41,658 nt of DNA, taken from contig JAZNNH010000045.1 of the NCBI GenBank assembly GCA_045580105.1, positions 1 to 41,658 on the forward strand, in the 5' to 3' direction. The translations under genes were made by a program, and so were the position numbers. The notes beneath the pieces were generated by a model. The model searched no databases, was not told where the DNA came from, and saw only the letters and a program-made list of their open reading frames with translations. Numbering within the stretch: position 1 is the stretch's first letter; each line of letters starts with the position of its first letter. Positions 31,859-38,831 of the stretch are shown one piece after another. The DNA is from RGIG5579 sp045580105. Its GTDB lineage: Bacteria; Bacillota; Clostridia; Oscillospirales; SIG627.

Positions 31859-33097
31859 ATGAAAACAGCAGAAATTGTATCCGTAGGGGATGAATTGCTT
31901 TCGGGGGCTGTGGTGGATACCAACGCCGTTTACCTCTGTGCGCAAATGCGCCGGCTCGGATATTCGGTTCGCTACCGCCAGACCTGCGGCGATCGCGAAG
32001 AAGAAATTACTTTTTCGCTCGATCTTGCTCTCTCTCGCTCGGACCTTGTCATCGTCACCGGTGGGCTCGGTCCGACCAAGGATGATCTGACAAGACAGGT
32101 AACGGGAAAGCTCTTCGATGCACCGCTTCTTTTGGATGAGAGCGTCGCCCAAAGCTTGCGCGCTTACTTTGCCAGCCGCGGGATTTCGATGAGTGACAAC
32201 AATCTTTTGCAGGCGCAGGTTCCGAAAGGGGCTGAAGTTTTGCAAAACGATTGGGGAACGGCGCCGGGGCTTCTTCTTCGAAAAGAGGAGAAAAAGGTCA
32301 TTCTTCTTCCGGGCGTTCCCTCTGAAATGAAAGAAATTTTCAAGCACCGTGTGTTGCCGATTTTAAAGCAAGAATCGCAAGAGCACTTTCACACCCGAGT
32401 CCTTCGTTTTTACGGGATCCCCGAATCGGTTTTGGATGAGAAATTGGGAGATTTGATCGGTAGAGAAGATTTTCTCGTCGCACCGTACGCCGGTGGCGGG
32501 GAGGTGCAGATTTGTGTTACAACTTGGGAAGAAGAAAAATCCGCCGCAGAGCGGTCCTGTGAAACTATCGTGAATGAAATCCTAAAACGTGTGGGAGATT
32601 ATTGTTACGGGGAAGGCGACGACACCCTTGAGCGCGTGCTGGTTAAGCGCTGCCGCGAACAAAACGTTTTGCTTGCCACCGCGGAAAGCTGCACGGGGGG
32701 ACTTCTTTCTCAGCGAATCACTTCTTGTCCCGGTTCTTCGGAAATCTTCCGTTTAGGGCTTTGTACCTATTCGGAGGAAGAAAAAGCAAAGCGGCTGGGG
32801 GTTTCTACCGAAACGCTTTCCCGTTTCGGTGTATACAGCAAGCCCTGCGCCTTGGAAATGGCAAGAGGGGTCCGCTCTCTTTCCGGTGCCAAGATCGGCA
32901 TTGGCATTACCGGAATTGCAGGACCGAGCGGCGGTACCGAAGAAAATCCGGTCGGAACGGTTTATATTGCGGTTGTGACGGAACAAGAGGAAATTTGCGA
33001 GCGCTGTGTGTTCGGCCCCGAAAAAGCAGGACGCGACTGGATTCGCCGTTTGGCTTCCTCCAAAGCACTTGCTATGGCGCTTTCTCTTCTTTCCTAA
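31859..33097 (+). CDS. cinA: CinA family protein (nicotinamide-nucleotide amidase)
   Basis: A two-domain protein, 412 residues. The N-terminal molybdopterin-binding-like domain (about 1-170) has VGDELLSGAVVDTNA and VTGGLGPTKDD; the C-terminal PncC domain (about 255-410) has AESCTGGLLSQ and GIAGPSGG. PncC-type enzymes hydrolyse nicotinamide mononucleotide; whole CinA also has ADP-ribose pyrophosphatase activity in some species. AAAGGAG precedes the ATG. No promoter is visible between the cysS terminator and the gene, so it depends on readthrough or an internal cysS promoter. Confidence 0.93.
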   Translation: MKTAEIVSVGDELLSGAVVDTNAVYLCAQMRRLGYSVRYRQTCGDREEEITFSLDLALSRSDLVIVTGGLGPTKDDLTRQVTGKLFDAPLLLDESVAQSLRAYFASRGISMSDNNLLQAQVPKGAEVLQNDWGTAPGLLLRKEEKKVILLPGVPSEMKEIFKHRVLPILKQESQEHFHTRVLRFYGIPESVLDEKLGDLIGREDFLVAPYAGGGEVQICVTTWEEEKSAAERSCETIVNEILKRVGDYCYGEGDDTLERVLVKRCREQNVLLATAESCTGGLLSQRITSCPGSSEIFRLGLCTYSEEEKAKRLGVSTETLSRFGVYSKPCALEMARGVRSLSGAKIGIGITGIAGPSGGTEENPVGTVYIAVVTEQEEICERCVFGPEKAGRDWIRRLASSKALAMALSLLS

Positions 33098-33148
33098 ACG
33101 CACTTCGCTAATAAGAAACCGAATTTGACAAAAAAATTAAGAAAATAC

Positions 33149-33177
33149 TTGATTTTTTTTCACATTCTTGTTATAAT
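33149..33177 (+). promoter_or_regulatory. Promoter of the HPr gene
   Basis: -35 TTGATT (33149-33154) and -10 TATAAT (33172-33177), 17-bp spacer, 42 bases before the start codon. Confidence 0.78.
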
Positions 33178-33219
33178 GGCTTAAATGTTTTCAAAGGACT
33201 GTGATGATAGGAGCCAATT

Positions 33220-33483
33220 ATGATTTCAAAAGAAGTTACGGTTTTGAATAGCGTTGGTTTGCACGCAAGACCCGCTACTTATTTCATTCAAAAAGCAAAT
33301 AGTTTCAAAAGTTCGCTTTGGGTAGAATGCGGCGATCGCAGAGCCAATGCAAAGTCGCTTTTGGGAATCCTTTCGCTCGGGATTACCAAGGGGACTCGCA
33401 TCAATATCATTGCAGACGGCGCTGACGAAGCAGATGCCGTAGAGGGTCTTTCCAATTTGATCCTTGCCGGCTTTAACGACTGA
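33220..33483 (+). CDS. ptsH: HPr family phosphocarrier protein
   Basis: An 87-residue HPr-fold protein. The active-site H15 in GLHARPAT is intact, which separates it from Crh. S46 in AKSLLG matches the HPr kinase target Ser in Gram-positives. Enzyme I (ptsI) is not next to it, so a dedicated PTS role or a purely regulatory one cannot be told apart. The gene has its own promoter and terminator and lies between cinA and uvrC. Confidence 0.9.
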   Translation: MISKEVTVLNSVGLHARPATYFIQKANSFKSSLWVECGDRRANAKSLLGILSLGITKGTRINIIADGADEADAVEGLSNLILAGFND

Positions 33484-33488
33484 TTTTC

Positions 33489-33523
33489 ATACCGCTTGCC
33501 CAAAAAGGCAAGCGGTATTTTTC
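33489..33523 (+). terminator. Intrinsic terminator after the HPr gene
   Basis: A perfect 12-bp stem, left arm ATACCGCTTGCC (33489-33500) and right arm 33507-33518, six-base loop, then TTTTTC. The uvrC start is about 20 bases further. Confidence 0.92.
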
Positions 33524-33540
33524 TATATTGGGAGTTTAAG

Positions 33541-35415
33541 ATGAAAGAATATATCCCCCAGATCCTTTCTCCGGAAACCTTGTTGGAAAAAGCAAAAAGT
33601 TTACCGAATTTGCCCGGTGTTTATTTGTATTTCGATCGAAACGGAAATATCATCTACGTGGGAAAAAGCCGCAGCTTGAAAAAACGCGTCTTGAGCTATT
33701 TTCAAAATCGCGGCAAACACACTCCCAAAACCGAACGCTTGGTGCAACAAATTTCGGATTTGCAAACCATTGTAACCTCCTCGGAGGAGGAAGCTTTGAT
33801 TTTGGAAAATGAAAAAATCAAATTGCATCAGCCAAAGTTTAACATTCGATTGAAGGACGATAAGAACTATCCTTATATCCGTCTTTCGCTGGGAGAGGCG
33901 TATCCCCGACTTGCCTTTACAAGAAAAAGAGATAAGAAAAACGATAAGAATCGCTATTTTGGCCCTTACAGTTCCTCGAGTGTCGTTCGCACTGCCATTG
34001 ATACGGCAAACAAGCTCTTTTGCCTGCCGAGCTGTAACCGGCAGTTTCCCCGTGACATCGGAAAGGGAAGACCTTGCTTGTATTATCATTTGGGAAAATG
34101 TATGGGCGTCTGCACCGGCAAAATCACGCCTGCGGAGTATGCTAAAAAAATTGAAGAGGTCATCCTCTTTTTCAAACACGACAACAAGAAAATTATCGAT
34201 ACCTTAAAAACGCAGATGGAACAAGAGGCGGAGAAAATGAATTTCGAGCGGGCAGGGGAGCTGCGCGATCGGATTCGCGCCTTGCAGGCGATTTCGGGTG
34301 CAAAACAAATCGTCCGGGATTTGAATTTCGATGCGGACGTGTTCGGTGTCTTTTCCGATGTGCTCGGCGGCTGCATCAATCTGCTTTCGGTTCGCGAGGG
34401 AAGTGTGGTGGACAGCACCAATTTCCATTTCGGTGCGGATGAAATTCTCGATGCGGAAAACTTTTCTTCGCTTCTTCTGTCCTTGTATCGGGCAAGAAAA
34501 ATCCTGCCCAGTCAAATCCTTTTGCCGGAAGAGCTTTGGAACGAAGAAAATGAAGTGCTGACACAAGTGCTTTCCCGCGAAAAAGACGCGCGCCTTCGGA
34601 TTCGCATTCCTGTGCGCGGAGACGGAAGAGCCATTTTGCAAATGGCAATGGAAAATGCAAAAGCGGCCGCTCTTCACCGCAGAGCGCAGTTTGAAAAGGA
34701 TGAGAAAATCTTGGTTTCTCTTGCCACGCTTTTGGGACTTGAGGTTCTGCCGGAGAGAATCGAGAGCATCGACATTTCCAACTTCGGAGCAAGTGCCATC
34801 AGCGCAGGAATCATCACCGTGCAAAACGCTCGCTTTTTGAAACGCAGCTATAAGAGCTTTACCATCGAAAAAGATCATCCGGACGACCCGCTTTGTATGT
34901 ACGAAGCCATTTCCAGACGAATGCAGCGCTATTTGGACGCAGATGAAAACTTTGCCCCTCTTCCGGATTTGATTTTAGTGGACGGTGCCACAGCACAGGT
35001 TCGAGCCGTGAAACAAGCACTCTCGGAAAAAGGAATGGAAATTCCGGTGTTCGGTATGGTAAAGGATGCCTTCCACAAAACAAGGTGTCTGACCGACGGC
35101 GAGCGTGACATTTCTATTGCCCACGATCAAGAACTCTTCCAATTTATCTACAAAATTCAAGAAGAGGTGCATCGTTTCAGCATTTCCCGAATGGATTCGC
35201 AACGAAGAAAAAAAGTCAAATCCTCTGCGCTCACCAAAATTTCGGGAATCGGGGAAAAGAAAGCGGGGGTCTTACTCAAAGCGTTTGGCAGCATCAAAGC
35301 CATTCGGCATGCCGATCAAGCACAGCTTCAAGCGGTCAAAGGCATCAGCAGATCGGATGCCGAGGCCATTTACCAGTATTATCATAAACCAAGCGAAAGG
35401 AACGTTTTGTCATGA
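33541..35415 (+). CDS. uvrC: Excinuclease ABC subunit UvrC
   Basis: Nucleotide excision repair endonuclease making both incisions. The 624-residue protein has an N-terminal GIY-YIG nuclease (GVYLYF, IIYVGKS), a UVR motif (about 200-235), the RNase H-like C-terminal nuclease (SIDISNFG, LILVDGATAQV) and tandem helix-hairpin-helix repeats (SGIGEKKA, VKGISRSDA). ATG 33541 has GGGAG upstream; an extension through the HPr terminator is not credible. It overlaps rsmD by four bases. No promoter separates it from the HPr terminator. Confidence 0.97.
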   Translation: MKEYIPQILSPETLLEKAKSLPNLPGVYLYFDRNGNIIYVGKSRSLKKRVLSYFQNRGKHTPKTERLVQQISDLQTIVTSSEEEALILENEKIKLHQPKFNIRLKDDKNYPYIRLSLGEAYPRLAFTRKRDKKNDKNRYFGPYSSSSVVRTAIDTANKLFCLPSCNRQFPRDIGKGRPCLYYHLGKCMGVCTGKITPAEYAKKIEEVILFFKHDNKKIIDTLKTQMEQEAEKMNFERAGELRDRIRALQAISGAKQIVRDLNFDADVFGVFSDVLGGCINLLSVREGSVVDSTNFHFGADEILDAENFSSLLLSLYRARKILPSQILLPEELWNEENEVLTQVLSREKDARLRIRIPVRGDGRAILQMAMENAKAAALHRRAQFEKDEKILVSLATLLGLEVLPERIESIDISNFGASAISAGIITVQNARFLKRSYKSFTIEKDHPDDPLCMYEAISRRMQRYLDADENFAPLPDLILVDGATAQVRAVKQALSEKGMEIPVFGMVKDAFHKTRCLTDGERDISIAHDQELFQFIYKIQEEVHRFSISRMDSQRRKKVKSSALTKISGIGEKKAGVLLKAFGSIKAIRHADQAQLQAVKGISRSDAEAIYQYYHKPSERNVLS

Positions 35416-35996
35416 TGAGAATTATTACCGGAACCGCCAAAGGCGTCCGTCTTTACACTTTGCCGGGAGACGCGGTGCGCCCCACCACGGAAATGGCAAA
35501 AGAGGGGATTTTCAGCGCCATTCAATTTGACCTTGCCGGAAAAACCTTTTTGGATCTGTTTGCCGGTTCGGGTCAAATGGGTCTGGAGGCCATCAGCCGC
35601 GGCGCTGCTTCCTGCACCTTTGTGGATTGCAGTGAAGATTCTTTGAAAATCGTTCGCAAAAACATTGAAAAAACCGGTTTTACCGCAAAGAGCCGCGTGC
35701 TGAGAAGCGAATACGGAGAATACATCAAATCCGCTTCCAAGAGAGGGCAGAGCTTTGACTATATCTTTTGCGATCCACCCTATGAAAAAGATTTGAGCGC
35801 AGAGCTTGTTAAGCGCATCGTTCGCGGTGGACTCATTCGTCCCGGCGGACTTTTGATGGTCGAAAGCGCTAACCCCGATTTGGAGGAAAACAAAATCCCC
35901 GATGCGGTTAAAAAACAGATCAAGAGCATCAAGCTTTATCAGTTTTCCAAGTGCTTCGTGCACTTTGTTCGCATCAAAAACGAGGAAGAGAAATGA
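35412..35996 (+). CDS. rsmD: 16S rRNA (guanine966-N2)-methyltransferase RsmD
   Basis: An AdoMet-dependent 16S rRNA methyltransferase. The 194-residue product has RIITGTAKG and VRPTTEMAKEGIF at the N-terminus, the AdoMet loop DLFAGSGQMGLEA, and the catalytic DPPYEK. The ATG overlaps the uvrC stop, with a second in-frame ATG next to it (35415). coaD follows with overlap, the standard rsmD-coaD pair. Confidence 0.95.
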   Translation: MMRIITGTAKGVRLYTLPGDAVRPTTEMAKEGIFSAIQFDLAGKTFLDLFAGSGQMGLEAISRGAASCTFVDCSEDSLKIVRKNIEKTGFTAKSRVLRSEYGEYIKSASKRGQSFDYIFCDPPYEKDLSAELVKRIVRGGLIRPGGLLMVESANPDLEENKIPDAVKKQIKSIKLYQFSKCFVHFVRIKNEEEK

Positions 35997-36469
35997 AACG
36001 ACTTGCCATTTTACCGGGAAGCTTTGACCCGCCAACCTTAGGGCACGTATCTCTTGCCCGCCGAGCCGCTGCCATTTTCGGCTCTTGCCGCGTTGTGGTG
36101 ATGAACAATCGCGACAAACAATATCTCTTTTCTCTCGAAGAGCGTTTTTCGTTTTGCAAGGCGGCGTTTTCCGAGGAGGAAAATATTACCGTCGACGTAT
36201 TTGAGGGAATGCTCTATGACTACGTAAAACAAACAAAGCAAGAGGCGGTCCTCGTTAAAGGCGTGCGCAACGAAAAAGACTTCTTATATGAAAAACAGAT
36301 GGCGGATTTTAACTTTGAACACTGTGGTGTCGAAACGCTTTATCTGGATGCCAAGGGCTCTCTTCAGGAGCTGTCTTCCACCTTGGTAAGAGAAAAAATC
36401 CAAAAAGGGGAGGACCTTTCCGCCTATTTGCCGGAAAATGTCATAAAACATTTACAAAAAAAATTGTAA
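35993..36469 (+). CDS. coaD: Phosphopantetheine adenylyltransferase
   Basis: The penultimate step of coenzyme A synthesis. The 158-residue nucleotidyltransferase has GSFDPPTLGH at the N-terminus, with the TxGH motif, and VKGVRNEKDFLYEKQMA near 85-100. The SSTLVRE segment corresponds to the ISSSxVR motif. It overlaps rsmD by four bases (ATGA). It is the last gene before the mraZ promoter. Confidence 0.95.
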   Translation: MKRLAILPGSFDPPTLGHVSLARRAAAIFGSCRVVVMNNRDKQYLFSLEERFSFCKAAFSEEENITVDVFEGMLYDYVKQTKQEAVLVKGVRNEKDFLYEKQMADFNFEHCGVETLYLDAKGSLQELSSTLVREKIQKGEDLSAYLPENVIKHLQKKL

Positions 36470-36508
36470 ATATTTTGTTAACAAGCCCTCGAAATTCTTA
36501 AAAAACTA

Positions 36509-36537
36509 TTGAAATTATAGAAATACTTCGCTATAAT
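36509..36537 (+). promoter_or_regulatory. Promoter of the dcw cluster (mraZ)
   Basis: -35 TTGAAA (36509-36514) and -10 TATAAT (36532-36537), 17-bp spacer. The expected transcription start is about 36543-36545, placing the MraZ repeats at the very start of the transcript. Confidence 0.85.
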
Positions 36538-36547
36538 GGGACTCAGA

Positions 36548-36572
36548 GGGGGAGAAAGTGGTAAAAAGTGGG
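36548..36572 (+). promoter_or_regulatory. MraZ operator: three G-rich repeats at 10-bp steps
   Basis: GGGGG (36548-36552), GTGGT (36558-36562) and GTGGG (36568-36572), each followed by A-rich spacer, start exactly ten bases apart. MraZ is known to bind G-rich TGGG-type direct repeats with a ten-base period upstream of its own gene and repress the dcw operon. The position just after the -10 suits repression. Confidence 0.8.
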
Positions 36573-36603
36573 TAAAAAATCCATTTTTTATCACGGTTTC
36601 CTG

Positions 36604-36630
36604 CCCCTCCCGTTATGGAGGGGTATTTTT
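36604..36630 (+). terminator. Terminator-like hairpin in the mraZ leader (possible attenuator)
   Basis: CCCCTCC (36604-36610) pairs with GGAGGGG (36617-36623), six-base loop, followed by TATTTTTTATTTTTTT. It lies between the promoter and mraZ start, so it would stop transcription before the cluster unless disrupted or passed. It could also be a leftover terminator for transcripts from coaD. Confidence 0.72.
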
Positions 36631-36657
36631 TATTTTTTTCAAGAAAGGAGAGGACAG

Positions 36658-37092
36658 ATGAATCGATCGTTTTGCGGTGAATACAAATGTGCCGCTGATG
36701 TCAAAGGCAGACTTCTGATTCCGTCCAAAATGCGGGAATTGTTCCCCGAGGGCGAAGCGATGGTTCTGGTTCGCTCCTTGGATCGCTGTATCAGCATCTA
36801 CACCGAAGAAAAATGGCGCTTTTTCGAAGAGAAAATCGCCTCCTTGCCCGAAACCGATTCTCGTGAGGTTCGTCGATTCTTCTACGCCTCGATGCAGTAC
36901 GCAGAACCGGATCATCAAGGAAGAGTCTTGCTTCCTGCCGGACTTCGCGAATTTGCACAGATCGAAAAGAGTGTGGTGGTCATCGGATGCGGCGATCACG
37001 CCGAAGTTTGGGATGAAGAAAGCTACACCCGCTACACCGGCGAAAACCGAACCGACTCCGTCGAAGAGATTCTCAAGAGGAACGGTCTTTAA
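36658..37092 (+). CDS. mraZ: Transcriptional regulator MraZ
   Basis: A 144-residue DNA-binding regulator made of two AbrB/SpoVT-like repeats, forming a ring-shaped oligomer. The repeats show DVKGRLLIPSKMRE near the N-terminus and DHQGRVLLPAGLREFA in the second half. MraZ represses its own promoter and the downstream division and cell wall genes. ATG 36658 has AAAGGAG and AGGAC upstream; a longer reading to 36568 would run through the leader hairpin. rsmH begins inside its stop (TAATG). Confidence 0.97.
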   Translation: MNRSFCGEYKCAADVKGRLLIPSKMRELFPEGEAMVLVRSLDRCISIYTEEKWRFFEEKIASLPETDSREVRRFFYASMQYAEPDHQGRVLLPAGLREFAQIEKSVVVIGCGDHAEVWDEESYTRYTGENRTDSVEEILKRNGL

Positions 37093-38024
37093 TGGCGTTC
37101 TCTCACAAGCCGGTTCTGTATCACGAAACGGTTGACGGACTTAGCGTAAAGCCCGATGGGGTTTACGTCGATTGCACCCTCGGCGGTGCAGGGCATTCCT
37201 CGCTTCTGCTTTCCAAACTGGAAAGCGGCAAACTCATCGCCTTGGATCAGGATATGGATGCCATCGAGAATGCCAAGAACAAGCTTGCTCCTTACGAAGG
37301 AAAATTTGAGTTAGTTCACACCAACTTTGAACAAGTGGGTGCCGTTCTTTCCGAGCTTTGTCCGGATGGAATCGACGGTGCCATGATCGATTTGGGTGTT
37401 TCCTCTTATCAGCTTGATACACCGGAGCGCGGCTTTTCCTACCATCACGACGCCCCCTTGGATATGCGTATGGACCGAAAAGCGCCCCTTTCTGCAAAAG
37501 AGGTCGTAAACACCTATTCTCAAAACGATCTTTGTCGTATTTTGAGAGATTATGGGGAAGAGAAGAGGGCATCGGCGATTGCCCGTGCCATTGTTGCGGC
37601 AAGACAGATTTCTCCCATCGAAACGACCCTTGGCTTGGCAGAAATTATCAAAAGCGTATTTCCCGCCAAAGAGCGCTTTGAAGGCAAGCACCCCGCTCGC
37701 CGAAGCTTTCAGGCGATTCGCATTGAGGTCAACCGCGAATTGGACGTGATTCCCACCACGCTCCATCAATTGGTGGAGCACCTAAAGCCCGGCGGAAGAC
37801 TTTGCGTCATCACCTTTCACTCTCTGGAAGACAGAGTGGTCAAAGAATGCATCCGAGGATACATGGAGGGCTGCACCTGCCCCCGCGATTTCCCCGTTTG
37901 TGTATGCGGGTTTGAACCGAAACTAAAATCGATCACCCGAAAACCCATCGTTCCCTCACAGGAAGAAGAAAACGAAAATCCGCGCAGCCGAAGTGCAAAA
38001 CTGAGGATTGCTGAAAAATTGTAA
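37092..38024 (+). CDS. rsmH: 16S rRNA (cytosine1402-N4)-methyltransferase RsmH
   Basis: Methylates C1402 of 16S rRNA at the P site. The 310-residue product has DCTLGGAGHS (AdoMet loop), DLGVSSYQLD, ERGFSYHHDAPLDMRMD, and the C-terminal FHSLEDRVVKE motif. Genes are arranged as in most bacteria, mraZ-rsmH-ftsL. It overlaps mraZ by one base and ends 18 bases before the FtsL-like gene. Confidence 0.97.
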   Translation: MAFSHKPVLYHETVDGLSVKPDGVYVDCTLGGAGHSSLLLSKLESGKLIALDQDMDAIENAKNKLAPYEGKFELVHTNFEQVGAVLSELCPDGIDGAMIDLGVSSYQLDTPERGFSYHHDAPLDMRMDRKAPLSAKEVVNTYSQNDLCRILRDYGEEKRASAIARAIVAARQISPIETTLGLAEIIKSVFPAKERFEGKHPARRSFQAIRIEVNRELDVIPTTLHQLVEHLKPGGRLCVITFHSLEDRVVKECIRGYMEGCTCPRDFPVCVCGFEPKLKSITRKPIVPSQEEENENPRSRSAKLRIAEKL

Positions 38025-38042
38025 CAATCGGGAGGACTTCTC

Positions 38043-38702
38043 ATGGATACCATGTACCGGAAAAAAGCCCGGGAATTAGAAGAGCAGCTTTCTGAACAAA
38101 AGAATCAAAACAAGAAAAAGCACGTGTCCGATTCGTTTCGTCCGAAGGTGCGCCCCAGAGAAACGCACCCGGATCCCGTGGACGCTCAGCAGAGAATTTC
38201 TGAAAACTTAAATCAGCTGAACCGCCGTCTGGTCGAGCATCCTGCCGGCGCGCTTGCCCGCGGAAAGCAAAAAGCACAAGAAGTCGCAGCCGTGGGCGAA
38301 GACCGTGGCGACAAGGTCGTCACTCGTGCCGCCGGAATCAAAGCACCCGCACCGCTTGCCATCATCTTCTCTTGCGCTCTGATTGCCGTTGTGTTCATGT
38401 ATATGCTGACCCTTTACGTTCAGATTGAAGAATACTCTCATTCCATTGACGTGATGGAATCGGAGATTGCTGAACTCAAAGACGAAGCAACGCAGCTTGA
38501 GGTGCAATTGGAAAACAAATACGACTTGGACGAAGTGGAACGCATTGCAACCCAAGAATACGGAATGGTAGCGGCATCGTCTTTGCCGAAAAAATACATC
38601 TCGGTCACGCAGGAAAAGGACGTGTGGCAGGAAACCGAAACGGAAAAAGAAAATTCGTTTTGGGACTCTGTATTTGAAAAAAACGGGAAGAGCGGGGAAT
38701 AA
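38043..38702 (+). CDS. ftsL: FtsL-like division protein with long cytoplasmic N-terminus
   Basis: A bitopic membrane protein in the ftsL position. It has a basic cytoplasmic part of about 100 residues, one transmembrane helix (about 104-126), a coiled coil (about 128-160) and the VERIATQEYGMV segment typical of FtsL/DivIC proteins. FtsL links with DivIC (FtsB) in the divisome and supports the class B PBP. Classical FtsL is about 115 residues; the extra length is at the N-terminus and in an acidic C-terminal tail. Sequence identity is poor in this family, so position and topology carry the call. Confidence 0.83.
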   Translation: MDTMYRKKARELEEQLSEQKNQNKKKHVSDSFRPKVRPRETHPDPVDAQQRISENLNQLNRRLVEHPAGALARGKQKAQEVAAVGEDRGDKVVTRAAGIKAPAPLAIIFSCALIAVVFMYMLTLYVQIEEYSHSIDVMESEIAELKDEATQLEVQLENKYDLDEVERIATQEYGMVAASSLPKKYISVTQEKDVWQETETEKENSFWDSVFEKNGKSGE

Positions 38703-38752
38703 AGCGCTTCCCGACGGAATAAGTATACAAAAGAGGAAAGATTGTGCAAATC

Positions 38753-38779
38753 GAGTAAAGGATTACCTTTACTCTTTTT
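38753..38779 (+). terminator. Intrinsic terminator after the ftsL-like gene
   Basis: A perfect 9-bp stem, GAGTAAAGG (38753-38761) with CCTTTACTC (38766-38774), ATTA loop, then five T. The T run overlaps the -35 of the next promoter candidate. Confidence 0.88.
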
Positions 38780-38810
38780 GACAATTTAGACACCTCTTTT
38801 CTGATAGAAT
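38778..38810 (+). promoter_or_regulatory. Possible promoter of the PBP-murE unit
   Basis: A perfect -35 TTGACA (38778-38783) exists, but the -10 is unclear: TGATAG (38802-38807) at 18-bp spacing or TAGAAT (38805-38810) at 21 bp. The site follows a terminator at once, which favours a new start of transcription here. Confidence 0.45.
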
Positions 38811-38831
38811 GATTGGAAAAAAGGAGGAGTT

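Noticed and set aside
33125..33130. TTGACA upstream of the HPr promoter as a -35
   Set aside because: No -10 lies 16-18 bases after it; the TTGATT at 33149 fits the TATAAT with a 17-bp spacer.
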